Assembly (NCBI GenBank): GCA_900155495.1
Contig: FTLJ01000307.1
Coordinates: forward strand, 1 to 64,000
DNA from: Porogramme epimiltina
Lineage: Eukaryota > Basidiomycota > Agaricomycetes > Polyporales > Polyporaceae
DNA length: 64,000 nt
Direction of reading: 5' to 3'
Shown: positions 10,368-20,844 of the stretch, piece after piece
How the letters are laid out: every line of letters begins with the position of its first letter
Numbering within the stretch: the first letter of the stretch is position 1
Program-made: the position numbers and the translations under genes
Notes under the pieces: model-generated
What the model saw: only the letters and a program-made list of their open reading frames with translations
What the model was told of the DNA's origin: nothing
The model's database searches: none

Positions 10368-11878
10368 TATAGCCTGTCCCTCTGAGGAGGGGGGCTTCGA
10401 GGGACCAGGGTATTAGATGTACAACGCAAGTAATCAAATATGATCGAGCGAATGGCACGCGAGCTTGAATCTCGACAAGAGGCCAAAGAGTTCACAGTAT
10501 AATGCTAAGCGCCAGGCTTTCTGCTGTGGCACTTATAAGTATGACCTGTTTATGGTATATTGAACACTGATGGACTTTGAAGGATTCTAGGCGAGTGCTT
10601 CTGGAGGCGACTTGAAACCAGCTAGAGGCGAGCACACCAGAGCGCAACGCGGCATGTGCTCATGATCAAGATAGGTAGATAGATACCCGAGGAATATATA
10701 CAACATCCTTCTAGTATCAGTTCCATTCATTCTTGAATCCAAGCAACATCAGCTAAGGCGTGCATACAACCGCAAGCAAAAAGATCTGGAGTGGCAAAGG
10801 CAATCAACAACCATAGGGCGCTAGATAGATGACGCACTGCGGGGGTATGTCCTGCCCTCGTTGCGCGCACCTTGTACGTCTACTGCCGGAGGCTCTGTAC
10901 CTCCCCATGCAGGCCGAATACGTAGCGTCTGTCGGGAAGAGCGTGGCAGACGAAGCATTGTCGGAACGCATCGCGGACAGCAACGGCCACGGGTCCGCGC
11001 TGGAGCTGGGCGAAGCAGGCGCAGACATGTAGTGTGAGAGGCGTTTCGCGCGGAGCGTCGTGTTGCTTGTCAAGAGACCGTCGGGGGGGAAGGAGGTGGG
11101 AGACCTAGAGATGTCAGCAGAGTAGATGGGCTGCAGCAAGGGCATGTTCGACTATGGCGACTGAAGTGCGGTCGAGACTGTGTCGACTTCGTACTCGTAG
11201 CTGGTACCTAAGTAGTTTTTTTACGCTGTACTGATGACGTCTCCGCTGAAAGTGAACGAGAGCACCGACGGCGATCTCTGCGACGTCCTTCTTCAGACAG
11301 ATGGGTGTATTGCCTCCAAACTCGTCACACCAGTACTCGGAGCCCGGGGTAATGTTAAGGACACATTATTTCCAATGTAGCCCTGTGGTGCAGAAACCTT
11401 AGTGCCCCCGCCAATGAGCTGGAACTTTAAAAACCACACCTGCCATGGATATCCGTAGAACGGGGACCGTATAGACACTTACAGTACACTTTGATATCGT
11501 GGGTCTAAGCTCAGTATTTCGATCTGCATGAGCATTGGTCTTTTGGTCCCGGCAGACGAGTCCTGGAGCTGAAGCTTGAAGCCAATTGAAGCCGGGGGGG
11601 ATGGTCTGTAGCGGAGTTTCAACGGGCTGACGGCTGGCGTTATTATAATTTACTTATCGAGCATAGCGTGGGCAGAAGGAAGGTTGATGATGAGGTCACT
11701 CCCTTAGGCTAACGGGCGCTTTCCAAAATTTCTACACTTCGCGTCCCGTAACTTCACTCCCACAGCTCAGTGCATACTCCTCCTTAGCCTACCTTGCGCT
11801 TCTACGACTTGCCTAGCTTCTACAATCTCCAGCTCTCTCTACGACATATTATACGTCGACAAACTGAAGCTCCCTGTA
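10368..11878. other. 1.5 kb spacer with unassigned coding-like fragments on the minus strand
   Basis: No complete gene is supported. On the minus strand, 11145-10804 is an ATG-started frame of 113 codons (MPLLQPIYSADISRSPTSFP). At 11478-11290, short frames read WQVWFLKFQLIGGGTKVSAP and, one frame over, PGSEYWCDEFGGNTP. The shift between the two frames suggests decay. I could not join these into one protein or name a family. The last 350 bases before 11879 probably carry the RPA43 promoter. Confidence 0.35.
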
Positions 11879-13252
11879 ATGTCGCAGCACGAGGCGCATA
11901 AGTCGAAGAAGCGAAAACACGCAGCCACGGCCGTCGCGCCGGACACAGCGTCGGCTGAACCGTCAATAAAGCGGCCCAAGAAAGAGAAAGAGGAGAATAA
12001 GGACAAGGGTACGAAGGCGGCGAAGCAGGGAGCGAGGGTGGACAAGGGCGATGGGAGGGTCAAGGCCGCGGTGAAGAGCAAAGGCAAGGGCAAGGGGCGC
12101 GCGGCGGAAGGCGCGTTTCGCGTCGTGCGCGCGTCGCTCACCGTGTCCGTCCCACCTGTGTTCGCGATGGACCTGCGCGGAGGGGTGGAGGAACTTCTGG
12201 ACTCCATGCTCATGCGGTGCGTCTTGCGTGCTGCTCTCCGGCGAGGCATACAGAACTCATGACAACCTGGCTATATGGGTACAGGTATATCCCCGCACTG
12301 CAGGGTGTCGTGCTAGCCCATGACCGGTTAGAGTTCCTGGGGAAGACGGCGACCGTAAAAGCAGACTGTCCGTTCGCGAACTGCCGCGTCGCGTTCGATG
12401 CGACGGTATGGAGTCCCCAAGTGGGCATGAAACTTGGTGCGTTCAATTTCTCTCGCCGTTTTGTACTGTGTGCCGTTACTTATGCCTCCTGTACATAGTG
12501 GGAAAGATCAACCTATGTTCCCCGGATCATATATCCCTTCTCGTACACAGGACCTTCAATGTCTCGATCCCGCGACATCACATTACAACCGACTCATACG
12601 AGTTTGAGTATGGACCCGCCGAGAACGACCCCGAGTTCGGTGCTGGGCAGGAGAAGACGGACGAAGGCGATGCAGTAGCAGAGGACGGTGCAGAGGAGCA
12701 TGTCGACGGTGGTGGCCGGTGGGTGCACAAGCTCACCGGCGTGAAGATCGGCGATCCGGAGGGCCACCTGGAGTTTACGGTTGTCGGGTGCGTCATCTCT
12801 GAATTTACATGTATTTGGAGCTCGCTGACCGCTCTTAAAGTATGACTATCGCGAACCAGATGTTGTCCCTCGTCGGGTCAATACAGCCGGACCCGCTCTC
12901 GCCCGAACACGTGCCCCAAGCGACACCGGTGACCGCGCCTACCACGTCTCATAGGAAAACGTCGCGGCTCGGGCGAGTGGACCCCGCTGCGCTCAGTGAA
13001 CGGGAGGTAGATGCGATGGTCGAGGACGACGGTGCGGAGGACAGCGAACTTGACGAGGAGGATCCGTTCGCAATGCTTGGCAAGCAGGCTGATGAGGAGG
13101 AACGGCGAGCGAAAGAGGCGCAAGCGGAGGCAGCGAGAAAGGATAAGGAACAAAAGCGCAAGCGAAAGGACAAGGACAAGGTGGGTAAAGAGAAGGTGGA
13201 CGTTGGGTCGGTAGGTGAGAAGAACAAAAAGAAGAAGATGAAGAAGAGTTAG
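11879..13252 (+). CDS. RPA43: DNA-directed RNA polymerase I subunit RPA43
   Basis: Four exons (11879-12216, 12285-12436, 12499-12787, 12841-13252) splice in frame. RPA43 sits on the Pol I stalk with RPA14-type partners and contacts Rrn3 during rRNA transcription initiation. After a Lys-rich N-terminus of about 75 residues comes the RNAP7 N-like domain (FRVVRASLTVSVPPVFAMD). Then YIPALQGVVLAHDRLEFLG and FDATVWSPQVGMKLVGKINL lead into the OB-type stalk domain, with SPDHISLLVHRTFNVSIPR. The TGVKIGDPEGHLEFTVVG strand closes the domain. The C-terminus is an acidic and Lys-rich tail ending KKKKMKKS. Introns are 68, 62 and 53 bases. A tRNA gene lies 130 bases downstream. The call rests on domain order and motif similarity. 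Confidence 0.88.
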
Positions 13253-13385
13253 CACTTGAAGCCTTAAGCTCCATATACTCCCCTTTACTTCATAGCTGTA
13301 GTGCAGCATTATTTCTTACGACATGAATCTTCGCCTCTAGACGATTGGGGCACCATATCATGGCTTGTATCACAGCGTTCACATC

Positions 13386-13471
13386 GCCCGCCTAGCTCAA
13401 TCGGATAGAGCGTCAGACTCTTACGTTTGCGGGTGATCTGAAGGCTGCGAGTTCGACCCTCGCGGTGGGCT
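13386..13471 (+). tRNA. tRNA-Lys (CTT) with 12-base intron
   Basis: A full cloverleaf folds. The acceptor stem is GCCCGCC with GGTGGGC (one G-T pair). The D stem is GCTC/GAGC, the anticodon stem TCAGA/TCTGA and the T arm GCGAG-TTCGACC-CTCGC. The anticodon CTT is at 13420-13422. A 12-base intron (13424-13435, CGTTTGCGGGTG) interrupts the loop one base after the anticodon, the standard place for nuclear tRNA introns. Removing it leaves a 7-base loop CTCTTAA. Confidence 0.93.
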
Positions 13472-13476
13472 AATAG

Positions 13477-13480
13477 TTTT
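13477..13480 (+). terminator. Pol III terminator of tRNA-Lys
   Basis: Four Ts begin six bases after the tRNA 3' end, as expected for RNA polymerase III termination. The run is short. Confidence 0.6.
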
Positions 13481-13731
13481 GCGACGTATCTTTTCCAAGC
13501 CTCTTAACGTTAACGTATGGGTTCACTCATTGTCTTGAATTCGCTCTTTTAAATTTCCGTGTACATTTTGATGAGTCTACTACCTGCGCATTACGTACAT
13601 GGTTGAAGCCATTGTTCGCCGGATTTGGGTCCGCTGGAACTGGGTCACGAGACCACAACGCGACGACGCGACGTATCACTGTGGCGTTCGGCGCTCATTC
13701 ATCATCACACATCTCATCCTGACCACCACCA

Positions 13732-16240
13732 ATGCCTCCTCGTAAGAAAGCCAAGACCTCTTCCACTGCTGCTGGCGCGAAATCGAAGGCGGCCTCTGCG
13801 GCGGGCCCTGCCGATAATGGCGCCACGGCGCTCAGCCGCCGCAATGTTCGTGGCAGACGAGGAGGATTGAAGGACATAGTTAACATGCCTTTCGATGTGC
13901 TCTACGAGGTATCTATGTTCGGCTCTGGAAATTTACCTTTCTGAACACAATCTATACAGATATTCAGTGCTCTTCATCCACGAGATCTCCTCAACCTCGC
14001 ACGGACAAGCACGGGCTTCCGTGAGGTTCTCATGTCTCGCACCTCAGCCCCATCTTGGCGGGCTGCTCGCCATGGAGTCGAGGGCCTTCCAGAAATCCCA
14101 CCACATATGAGCGAGCCAGCATATGCCAACCTCCTTTTCTTCAACAACTGTTTCGTAAGTATCTCTGTGTCGCCTTCACTGAAGCGTCCATTGTAACCGC
14201 GTAGCACAGGGTTGTGGGAAGCAAGGGAACTTTCAGCTCATAGGACAGGTGTATGCGAGATATTGTTCCTCTTGCAAGTCGTCAAGGTACGTCTTGGCAT
14301 TGGGTGGGACCATTCAGCTGACCGATGTACTGTTCGACAGGTTTCATTCCACCGCCCTTCCAGGGGCTCCCCAAGAGATTGTGAGAGGACGCAATGCAGA
14401 TCTTTGTTCCATCTTGAACACCGTCAGTTTTAGGGAAGGGTAAGTACAATTGACACGATGTCTTTATGTGCCCGTGATTCAATTCTCTGTAGACGACACA
14501 CGCGGACGTACTTCCACAGACCCGACATGGAACTCGTTAGCAAACAGTGGTCAAAACTTAAGGATGCCGCGTCTAAGAATGCGTTTATCCAAGATAGAAT
14601 CGCCACAGTGAGGCGAAACGTCGAGGTTCGAGTTTCTCATCTATCCAGTTTAGTCTTCTCTGACAGGCAAGACTTCATGTTATAGCACATGCGGGCGGTT
14701 GAGAAGTGGCAAGCGGAAGTTCAGCAAAGCAAAGAGCAAGAGAAGGCTGCGCTCATTGACGAGCGGTTTGCAGCGTATGTGCGATTGTTCCTTATGATGA
14801 CACCTTGGCTTACATTACGTACTCCAGCGTTGTGTCTCGTCTACGGGAGGAGGGCTGGGACAGCGAACTCGATGGAATGTCGCAGCGTCAGCTGGATCAC
14901 CTGTATGGTGTAGACGGTGTCAGCCGCACTACTGCTCTGACCGATCGTGGTGAGTTTGATGCGTTCACGCACAGTCACGGCTACATAACCGAGCATTACA
15001 GGATGGTCCACCATTCGCGACGGTGTCGTTAAGTTCATGGAAGACATTCGCGCGGAGCGGATTGCACGTGAATACAACGCCAAGATGTCCGCTCGCCTTA
15101 ATTGGCTTACCGTCGCCCTCAATCAATTTCGTAGCTCTCTTTGGGCTCCTGGCGCCAGGGTGCGGCTCATAGGTGGTTTAGCTGACTATGCACTCATGCC
15201 GGAGGTGCGCACCATTCTCGAAGACGACGACTCAGAAGAAGCTACGCAGGAGGTCATCGTTGCCAAGCTTACTTCCATCCTCCCGACACTCACCGACAAG
15301 TGGGCTCAGCAAGTTCGAGAAGACTTTTCTGTACTGGCCCACAACGCACTAGGGACCACTGCCATAGCCCAAGATGCAGATGTCCTCGACCTATCCGTCG
15401 TCGCATTTCAGTGCCGCAAGTGCTCTTGGCCCCGTGCCATGCGATGGCCCGAAGTCGCCAACCACCTTTGCCTCAAGGGCCGAAAGGAAATTGATACAGA
15501 TGCATACGAGAAGTTCACATATGATGTGTACTTACGCAATCACCAGCGGGTGGAGATGGCCTATGTGGGTGCCGCAGAACGGATATCTATCGACAGGAGC
15601 TACCCTTGTTTGCGAGAGGTTGTCTTGACATGTGGCCTAGAGCCAACCACTGCGAAGCGTGCAGACCTAGATGGGTGTGGGGTACGTCTGCGATGCCGCC
15701 TCTGCGCGCGGATAGTCAAACAAGAAGTATTCGACTGGGAGGGTGCAGTGAGTCCTCCGGAAAATCCATGACACGTCCACCTGCTGACCCGGTCAACTTT
15801 TCCAAAGATCGCACACGATGTCAAACAACACGGATCTGCGCTGAGTGCCGGAGAGATACCGCACTGGGACCGTGTGTCTGAGGAGCACGCGTCTCAGGTG
15901 CGCGAGCTCCAGGATGCTGTCTACAATCAACAAGTAGACCCCTCAAAGTACCGTGATCACTTCTCCTGTACGTGGTGCGGAGAGTGCGAGATAGAGTACC
16001 TCCCCCACATAATCGCACATTTGGAACGCCGGTGAGTGCTATGATACTCCTCGTTATGCACATACTAAGATCCGTCTTCTTTGAAGGCACGGCAAACAAA
16101 GTCCTAGTGTGGACGTCGACTATGTAGTTGTGAAGAAGCCCAGACCCGCGGTTCATATGTATGCAAGGATGCTCTCCAAGAACGAGGAGGCAGTGAAGCA
16201 TGTCAAGGAGGGGTTGGGCTTCTTCGTGGACTCATTGTAA
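13732..16240 (+). CDS. F-box protein with Cys-rich motifs, paralog A
   Basis: Ten exons (13732-13908, 13960-14154, 14210-14286, 14341-14439, 14493-14625, 14686-14774, 14828-14949, 15002-15747, 15808-16031, 16087-16240) encode 671 residues. A basic N-terminus (MPPRKKAK) precedes an F-box at about 52-90 (MPFDVLYEIFSALHPRDLLN), the module that docks a protein on SKP1 in an SCF ubiquitin ligase. C-terminal to it lie GCGKQGNF with RYCSSCKS (about 125-150), a charged helix (about 200-300), CRKCSW with RWPEV and HLC (about 434), CGVRLRCRLC (about 522) and CTWCGE with later His (about 600). Such spaced Cys pairs look like small zinc-binding knuckles. That is inference. A substrate is unknown. Two paralogs with the same exon plan follow on the same strand. 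Confidence 0.85.
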
Positions 16241-16735
16241 CTTGTGCAACGTTCTGCTACCTCATGTGCTGTATAATATTAATATCCCTGGTACCTTGAC
16301 CATGCTTCTGCTGAGTACGCTCGCCTCGGCGGACCGAGAGCAGGTGCCGCCATAGACGTCCTTTGTGGTTTCGTGGGAAGCATACATATGTATTCACTCT
16401 GCTCGGCGGCGGCGGAATATCTTCTTCTTCAATGATGTTTACGCAGTTTACGAAGAGTATAGTATCAACCGTGGTGTACAACGTAGCGGCAACTTGCAAA
16501 GGTCTTCCATAAATATCAGACGGCGAGATGATAGGATGTACTGCTTGGTCATCATCATCTTGACAATTGAATACCAAAGATCTACCGAAAACTGTACACC
16601 ATCGAATGTGCTAAAGCCTAGACCAAGGGTCGTAAGCGAGTCCGGGAATCGGACACGGCGCCCCAGGTTACAGACTTACAGTGAATAGTTTAGCGCCCTC
16701 CCTCCAGATCTTCCCTTGACCACCACCATTGCCAA
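16241..16735. other. Spacer between F-box paralogs A and B
   Basis: About 495 bases. It must hold the 3' end of paralog A and the promoter of paralog B. No ORF with credible exon joints, RNA gene or repeat was seen. Confidence 0.4.
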
Positions 16736-19298
16736 ATGCCTCCTCGGAAAAAAGCCAAAACATACCCGACTTCCAGCGTTCCAACAAAAGGGAATAAACC
16801 GCCTGCTAATGACCTTTTAGTCCCCGCTTCCTGTATGTCAAGTAGATGCCGCTCCTCAATGTCGAGCCCCCGCAAGGTTGGTGGTCAACCAAAAGGACTA
16901 ACAGATATGCCCTTCGACGTGATATTTGAGGCACGTTCAACCATTACCACGCTGATATGGTCTGCTTATACTCATTCCCGCAGATATTCAGTATACTCCA
17001 CCCTCGAGACCTCCTCAACTTCGCTCGGACGAGCAAAGCTTTCCGTGGGATGCTCATGTCTCGGGCATGCGCATCGGCGTGGAGAGCGGCTCGGGCTCGA
17101 ATAGATGGCCTCCCGAATATCCCTCCGCTCATGAGCGAGCCGGAGTATGCCAACCTCTTATTCTTCCACGATTGCTATGTAAGCCCTTCTGTGTCAACGC
17201 TCCTCTAAGGTCTCATATCGGCTCACTACTTGCATACAGGGATGCGGTAGGCATGCTCAGCACACGCTGTTTGGGATACGCGTTCGATACTGTAACTCGT
17301 GCAAGTCAACAGAAACGTGAGTACTGATCTCGTCGGTGCTCGCTGTTTCTGACCACTGTTTGTACCGGGATAGGCTGTGGAGCGCCTCCAGAGTCCGATA
17401 CTTTCTATGGTGTATCGCAGATGGCCGTGGCATTGACACTGCTGCACTTGTGAACTCTGTTATACTACAACATGGCATGTGAGTAGAATGGTTATCATGT
17501 TTACGGATTCGGTCTCGCTGACATCGATTTAGTCCAGTGACTGATGGAGCCTTTTTCCATCCACCCGAGGTGGTGGCGGTCAGGAAGCAGTGGTACAAAC
17601 TACGCGATGACGTGTCTAGAGAAGAGTTCATAACATATCGTACCAACTTGGTAAAGCAGAATCGTCAGGTTTGTAGCACTTTGATTGCATCTTCACTCGA
17701 AACTGACTGGTTTTCAAGCATGCGGAGGAGCTCCTTCGCTGGTTTGCAGAATGCAAAGCACACGAAGAGCGTGAAGCCGAAGAACTGAAGAGGAAGCGTG
17801 TTGCAGCGTACGACTTCCCGTGTACTATGTTATGGCCCTTAACGATGCTTAATTGTCTAAATGTAGGCTAGAAGTGCGACTACGAGAGGAAGGCTGGGGA
17901 GAAGAGCTCGGCAGGATGTCGATCGAAAGGCGGACCGAGTTCTTGAATATTGACGGTGTCAGCGAGCCCGCTGAACTCGATGAACAAGGTGAGTAACTTC
18001 TGAATGCGTTCGTCCCTGCTCTGACGGTCAGTTAGGCTGGCTCATCACCCGCGAGAGGGTCGTCGAGTTTTTAGGAGAATCACGCGCAGCGCACGAGTGG
18101 AAAGCGTACTCCGACAAGATCTTCAAGCGTATGAACTGCCTGGAAGATGCTCTCCAAACCTTTCGCAGATCCCAGTACGTTCCCGGTGCCGGGCTGCGTC
18201 TCATTGGAAATTGTGCAGACTACGCATTCACGCGCGAAGTAAAAGTAATCCTCGAGGACTGGTCGGACAGGGTAACATGGGAAGATACCGTTTCACGCTT
18301 ATCAGACATTCTCCCAGCTCTCACAGAAAAATGGGCAGACCAGCGCAAAAATGAGTTCGCGACCCTAGCCGCCCATGCATTGGAGGATGCAGGGCTAGTC
18401 CCGGGGACTGACCCTCTAACACTTGCAGTCACGATGTTCCGATGCAAACAATGTACCTGCTCACCGACGAGGCTTCGTTGGCCAGCAGTGGTCAAACATG
18501 ACTGCATTCGGACCTACAAGGTCCCCCACAAGGCTGCATATCACCGTGCCATAACGATATACCTTGCCCGATCTTGGCATGACCGAAGCCAGCAACTTTT
18601 CGCTGACCCCGGCCAGTCTGTGTTTATGCGTGACACCCTGCGGTATGCGCGTGAGGTCGTCACTGCATGTGGGCTGGACCCCAACAAGGCGACAAACGAT
18701 GACATGGACGCCTGTGGAGTCCGTCTGCGGTGTAGACTATGTGCCACTCTCGATAAGCAAGAGGTGTTCCACTGGGAAGGCGCCGTGAGTACTTATTTAC
18801 CCTTAATTTGGTTCACGGTGCTTATTGGGATTACTACCTCTGCTTCTATAGATTGTACATGACGCAAAATTCCACGCCGACTATGACCATGGGATAACTG
18901 ACGCAAAGATCCCTCATTGGGACCGTGTTTCGAAAAGGCATGCAGCCCGGGTGTGTGAATTGCAAGATGCCGTTGGCGGTCAAGATGACAAAGGTTTCGT
19001 GTGCACGTGGTGCGGCGAGGGTCGTCTCGGGTATCGTTTCGATTTGAACAGGATGCGCGAGCATGTCTGCACTGAGTGAGTGAATTCCTTTGCTACATAT
19101 TCAGTGGGTACCTAACCTCTACCTCCTTTTCGTACAAGACACGGCAAGCCTGAGGAAGACTCGGTGGAGGGCGAGGACTTCGTCCACAGGAAAGCACCAT
19201 TTCCACCCGGAATCATGATGTACTCCCGCACGCTCCGGGATGACATTAAGATCGTTGAGAGGGTTAAGAATGGATTAGGGTTTTATACTTCATTCTGA
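16736..19298 (+). CDS. F-box protein with Cys-rich motifs, paralog B
   Basis: Ten exons (16736-16930, 16984-17178, 17240-17316, 17374-17478, 17533-17668, 17719-17807, 17867-17988, 18036-18784, 18852-19075, 19139-19298) encode 683 residues. Phases match paralog A at every joint, and exons 2, 3, 6, 7 and 9 have identical lengths. The F-box is MPFDVIFEIFSILHPRDLLN (about 58-77). The same Cys-rich landmarks recur: GCGRHAQ with RYCNSCKS, CKQC with RWPAV and HDC, CGVRLRCRLC, and CTWCGEG. The first intron (16931-16983) has a GC donor (GAG|GCACGT) where paralog A has GT. Without this splice the frame is lost, so I infer a functional GC-AG intron or a recent splice-site mutation. Its likely role is as an SCF substrate receptor; the target is unknown. 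Confidence 0.83.
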
Positions 19299-19597
19299 TC
19301 ACCAAGGAGCAACTTGTATATGCAGTACCATATTTGTGCCAGATACCTATCCCTCGATACGCGAATGTATCTCCCAATGTAATTTTCGCTCTAGTCTCTA
19401 CCCATACACCTCCCCGAGGTCACTACAAACAACAGTGGTCAGTGATTAATAGTGCAAGTCTTCAAAAGTCTGCGCCCCATAGCCGACATGACGCCCAAGC
19501 TTTCGAACTACTTACATTGACGAGAATTCCATGGGAAGTTCGATATGGAAAACACATGTCGTGGGAGTAATGATCTCAGTTACAACAATTTACTCTC

Positions 19598-20517
19598 ATG
19601 ATTCTTCGTTCCCCAAGCTTCGCCTTTGCCTCCCTCCATTGCGCAATGCCCACTCCCAAGCCCACGGCCCCCGATGACAACCTACCCGCGCGGGTCCCCT
19701 ATGTCTATCCCGCTCCAGGAACACATCCGGTGAGATCTAGCTAGTTAAAATCGTGTACGTTAGGTGTGCCAAGACTTTCAACGTTCCTGTGCACTGCGCA
19801 GGTCGCAGATGACATTCGATCCCGAAGACCCAATGGGATCCTAAGACCTCTTGATGGCGTTCTGTGGGTCACCCGCGGCCGGTCACCTTCGTACACAATG
19901 GTGATGCTGAGGCTCTTTCTCGCAGCCTTCAATCAGAAGATCTCGCTGCCGGGTGGAATGCACTCGTCGGCAATGTGCGCAATAAGAGCTCGATCTCTCC
20001 TGCGATGCGGGAGCTCTTCGTGCGTTGGCACTTTTCCTCTATATTTCTTGATGGACATAGCTTATCAGTACGGAGGGTTGATGGCATAGGTTCTTCGTGT
20101 GGGTGCTTTGAATAACGCGGCCTACGTTTGGTGAGCATAGCACGCTGTAGATGCTATGAGGTTTGTGAGATGAAGCTACTCCGATATCCTAGGCTCAAGC
20201 ACGAACCTGTCGCGCGCGCTGCGGGAATGACGGACGAGAACTTGCGCGAGATCCGGCTTACTCCCCCATTCGGACTCGAAAGTCGCTCGTCGTCCCTCCC
20301 ACCGGAACTCCAGGCCGCAATGCGTTTAGCGGACGCAATGACCAAAGAAATCAAGGTGCCCCAAGAGGTGTTCGATGCATTGCGCGAATTCCTCGACGAG
20401 AAGCAGATCGTAGAGGCTGTTGGGACGGTGGGGACGTACAACCTTGTTTCCCGGTTTGTGGTCGCTTTGGATGTCGATGGCAAGATGGATACCGAGGTTC
20501 CCGTTCCGGGAGAATGA
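19598..20517 (+). CDS. Carboxymuconolactone decarboxylase-like (AhpD-like fold) protein, copy 1
   Basis: Five exons (19598-19729, 19802-19863, 19926-20019, 20090-20130, 20193-20517) encode 217 residues. An internal ATG at 19646 would give 201. The protein shares DDNLPARVPYV, LAAGWNALVGNVR, GALNNAAYVW, the KHEPVARAAG helix and LREIRLTPPF with copy 2 at 24584, with all intron positions and phases conserved. The CMD family is helical; members range from 4-carboxymuconolactone decarboxylase to AhpD peroxidase partners. No CxxC redox pair is seen, so a thiol-peroxidase role is unlikely. The Tyr-Val-Trp with His-Glu pattern fits the decarboxylase-like branch. Unlike copy 2, the N-terminus lacks a good signal peptide, so it is probably intracellular. 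The substrate is unknown. Confidence 0.8.
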
Positions 20518-20844
20518 GACTAGTATTGGGTGCCGTTTTTAGCCAGACCAGCGCGATTGCTCTGTCAATGTGACGGCCTCAGCTGGACAATCTGGGATGT
20601 GATGTAGAGCGCAGAGAGGAGACAAGGTCGGCTGGGAATATCACTACTGGCTGCTTATCGCACCGCCAACTCAGCATGTTGCAAGGTCTGCAGCATTGTG
20701 GTCGGGTAGATAAACGATTATCCTCCTTCCGAAACTGTGCACGTCACGAGACTCCGACGCGTTGGACCATCGCCGCGTTTGACGCCTGTCTTCATGTTTG
20801 CAATTGTCCTTTGACCACCGCCCGAGAGTACTTAAACCTGGACC
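20518..20844. other. Spacer between CMD copy 1 and F-box paralog C
   Basis: About 330 bases of mixed composition ending in the F-box C promoter. I see no gene. A TTAAACC stretch lies about 15 bases before the ATG and is too close to serve as a TATA box. Confidence 0.35.
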
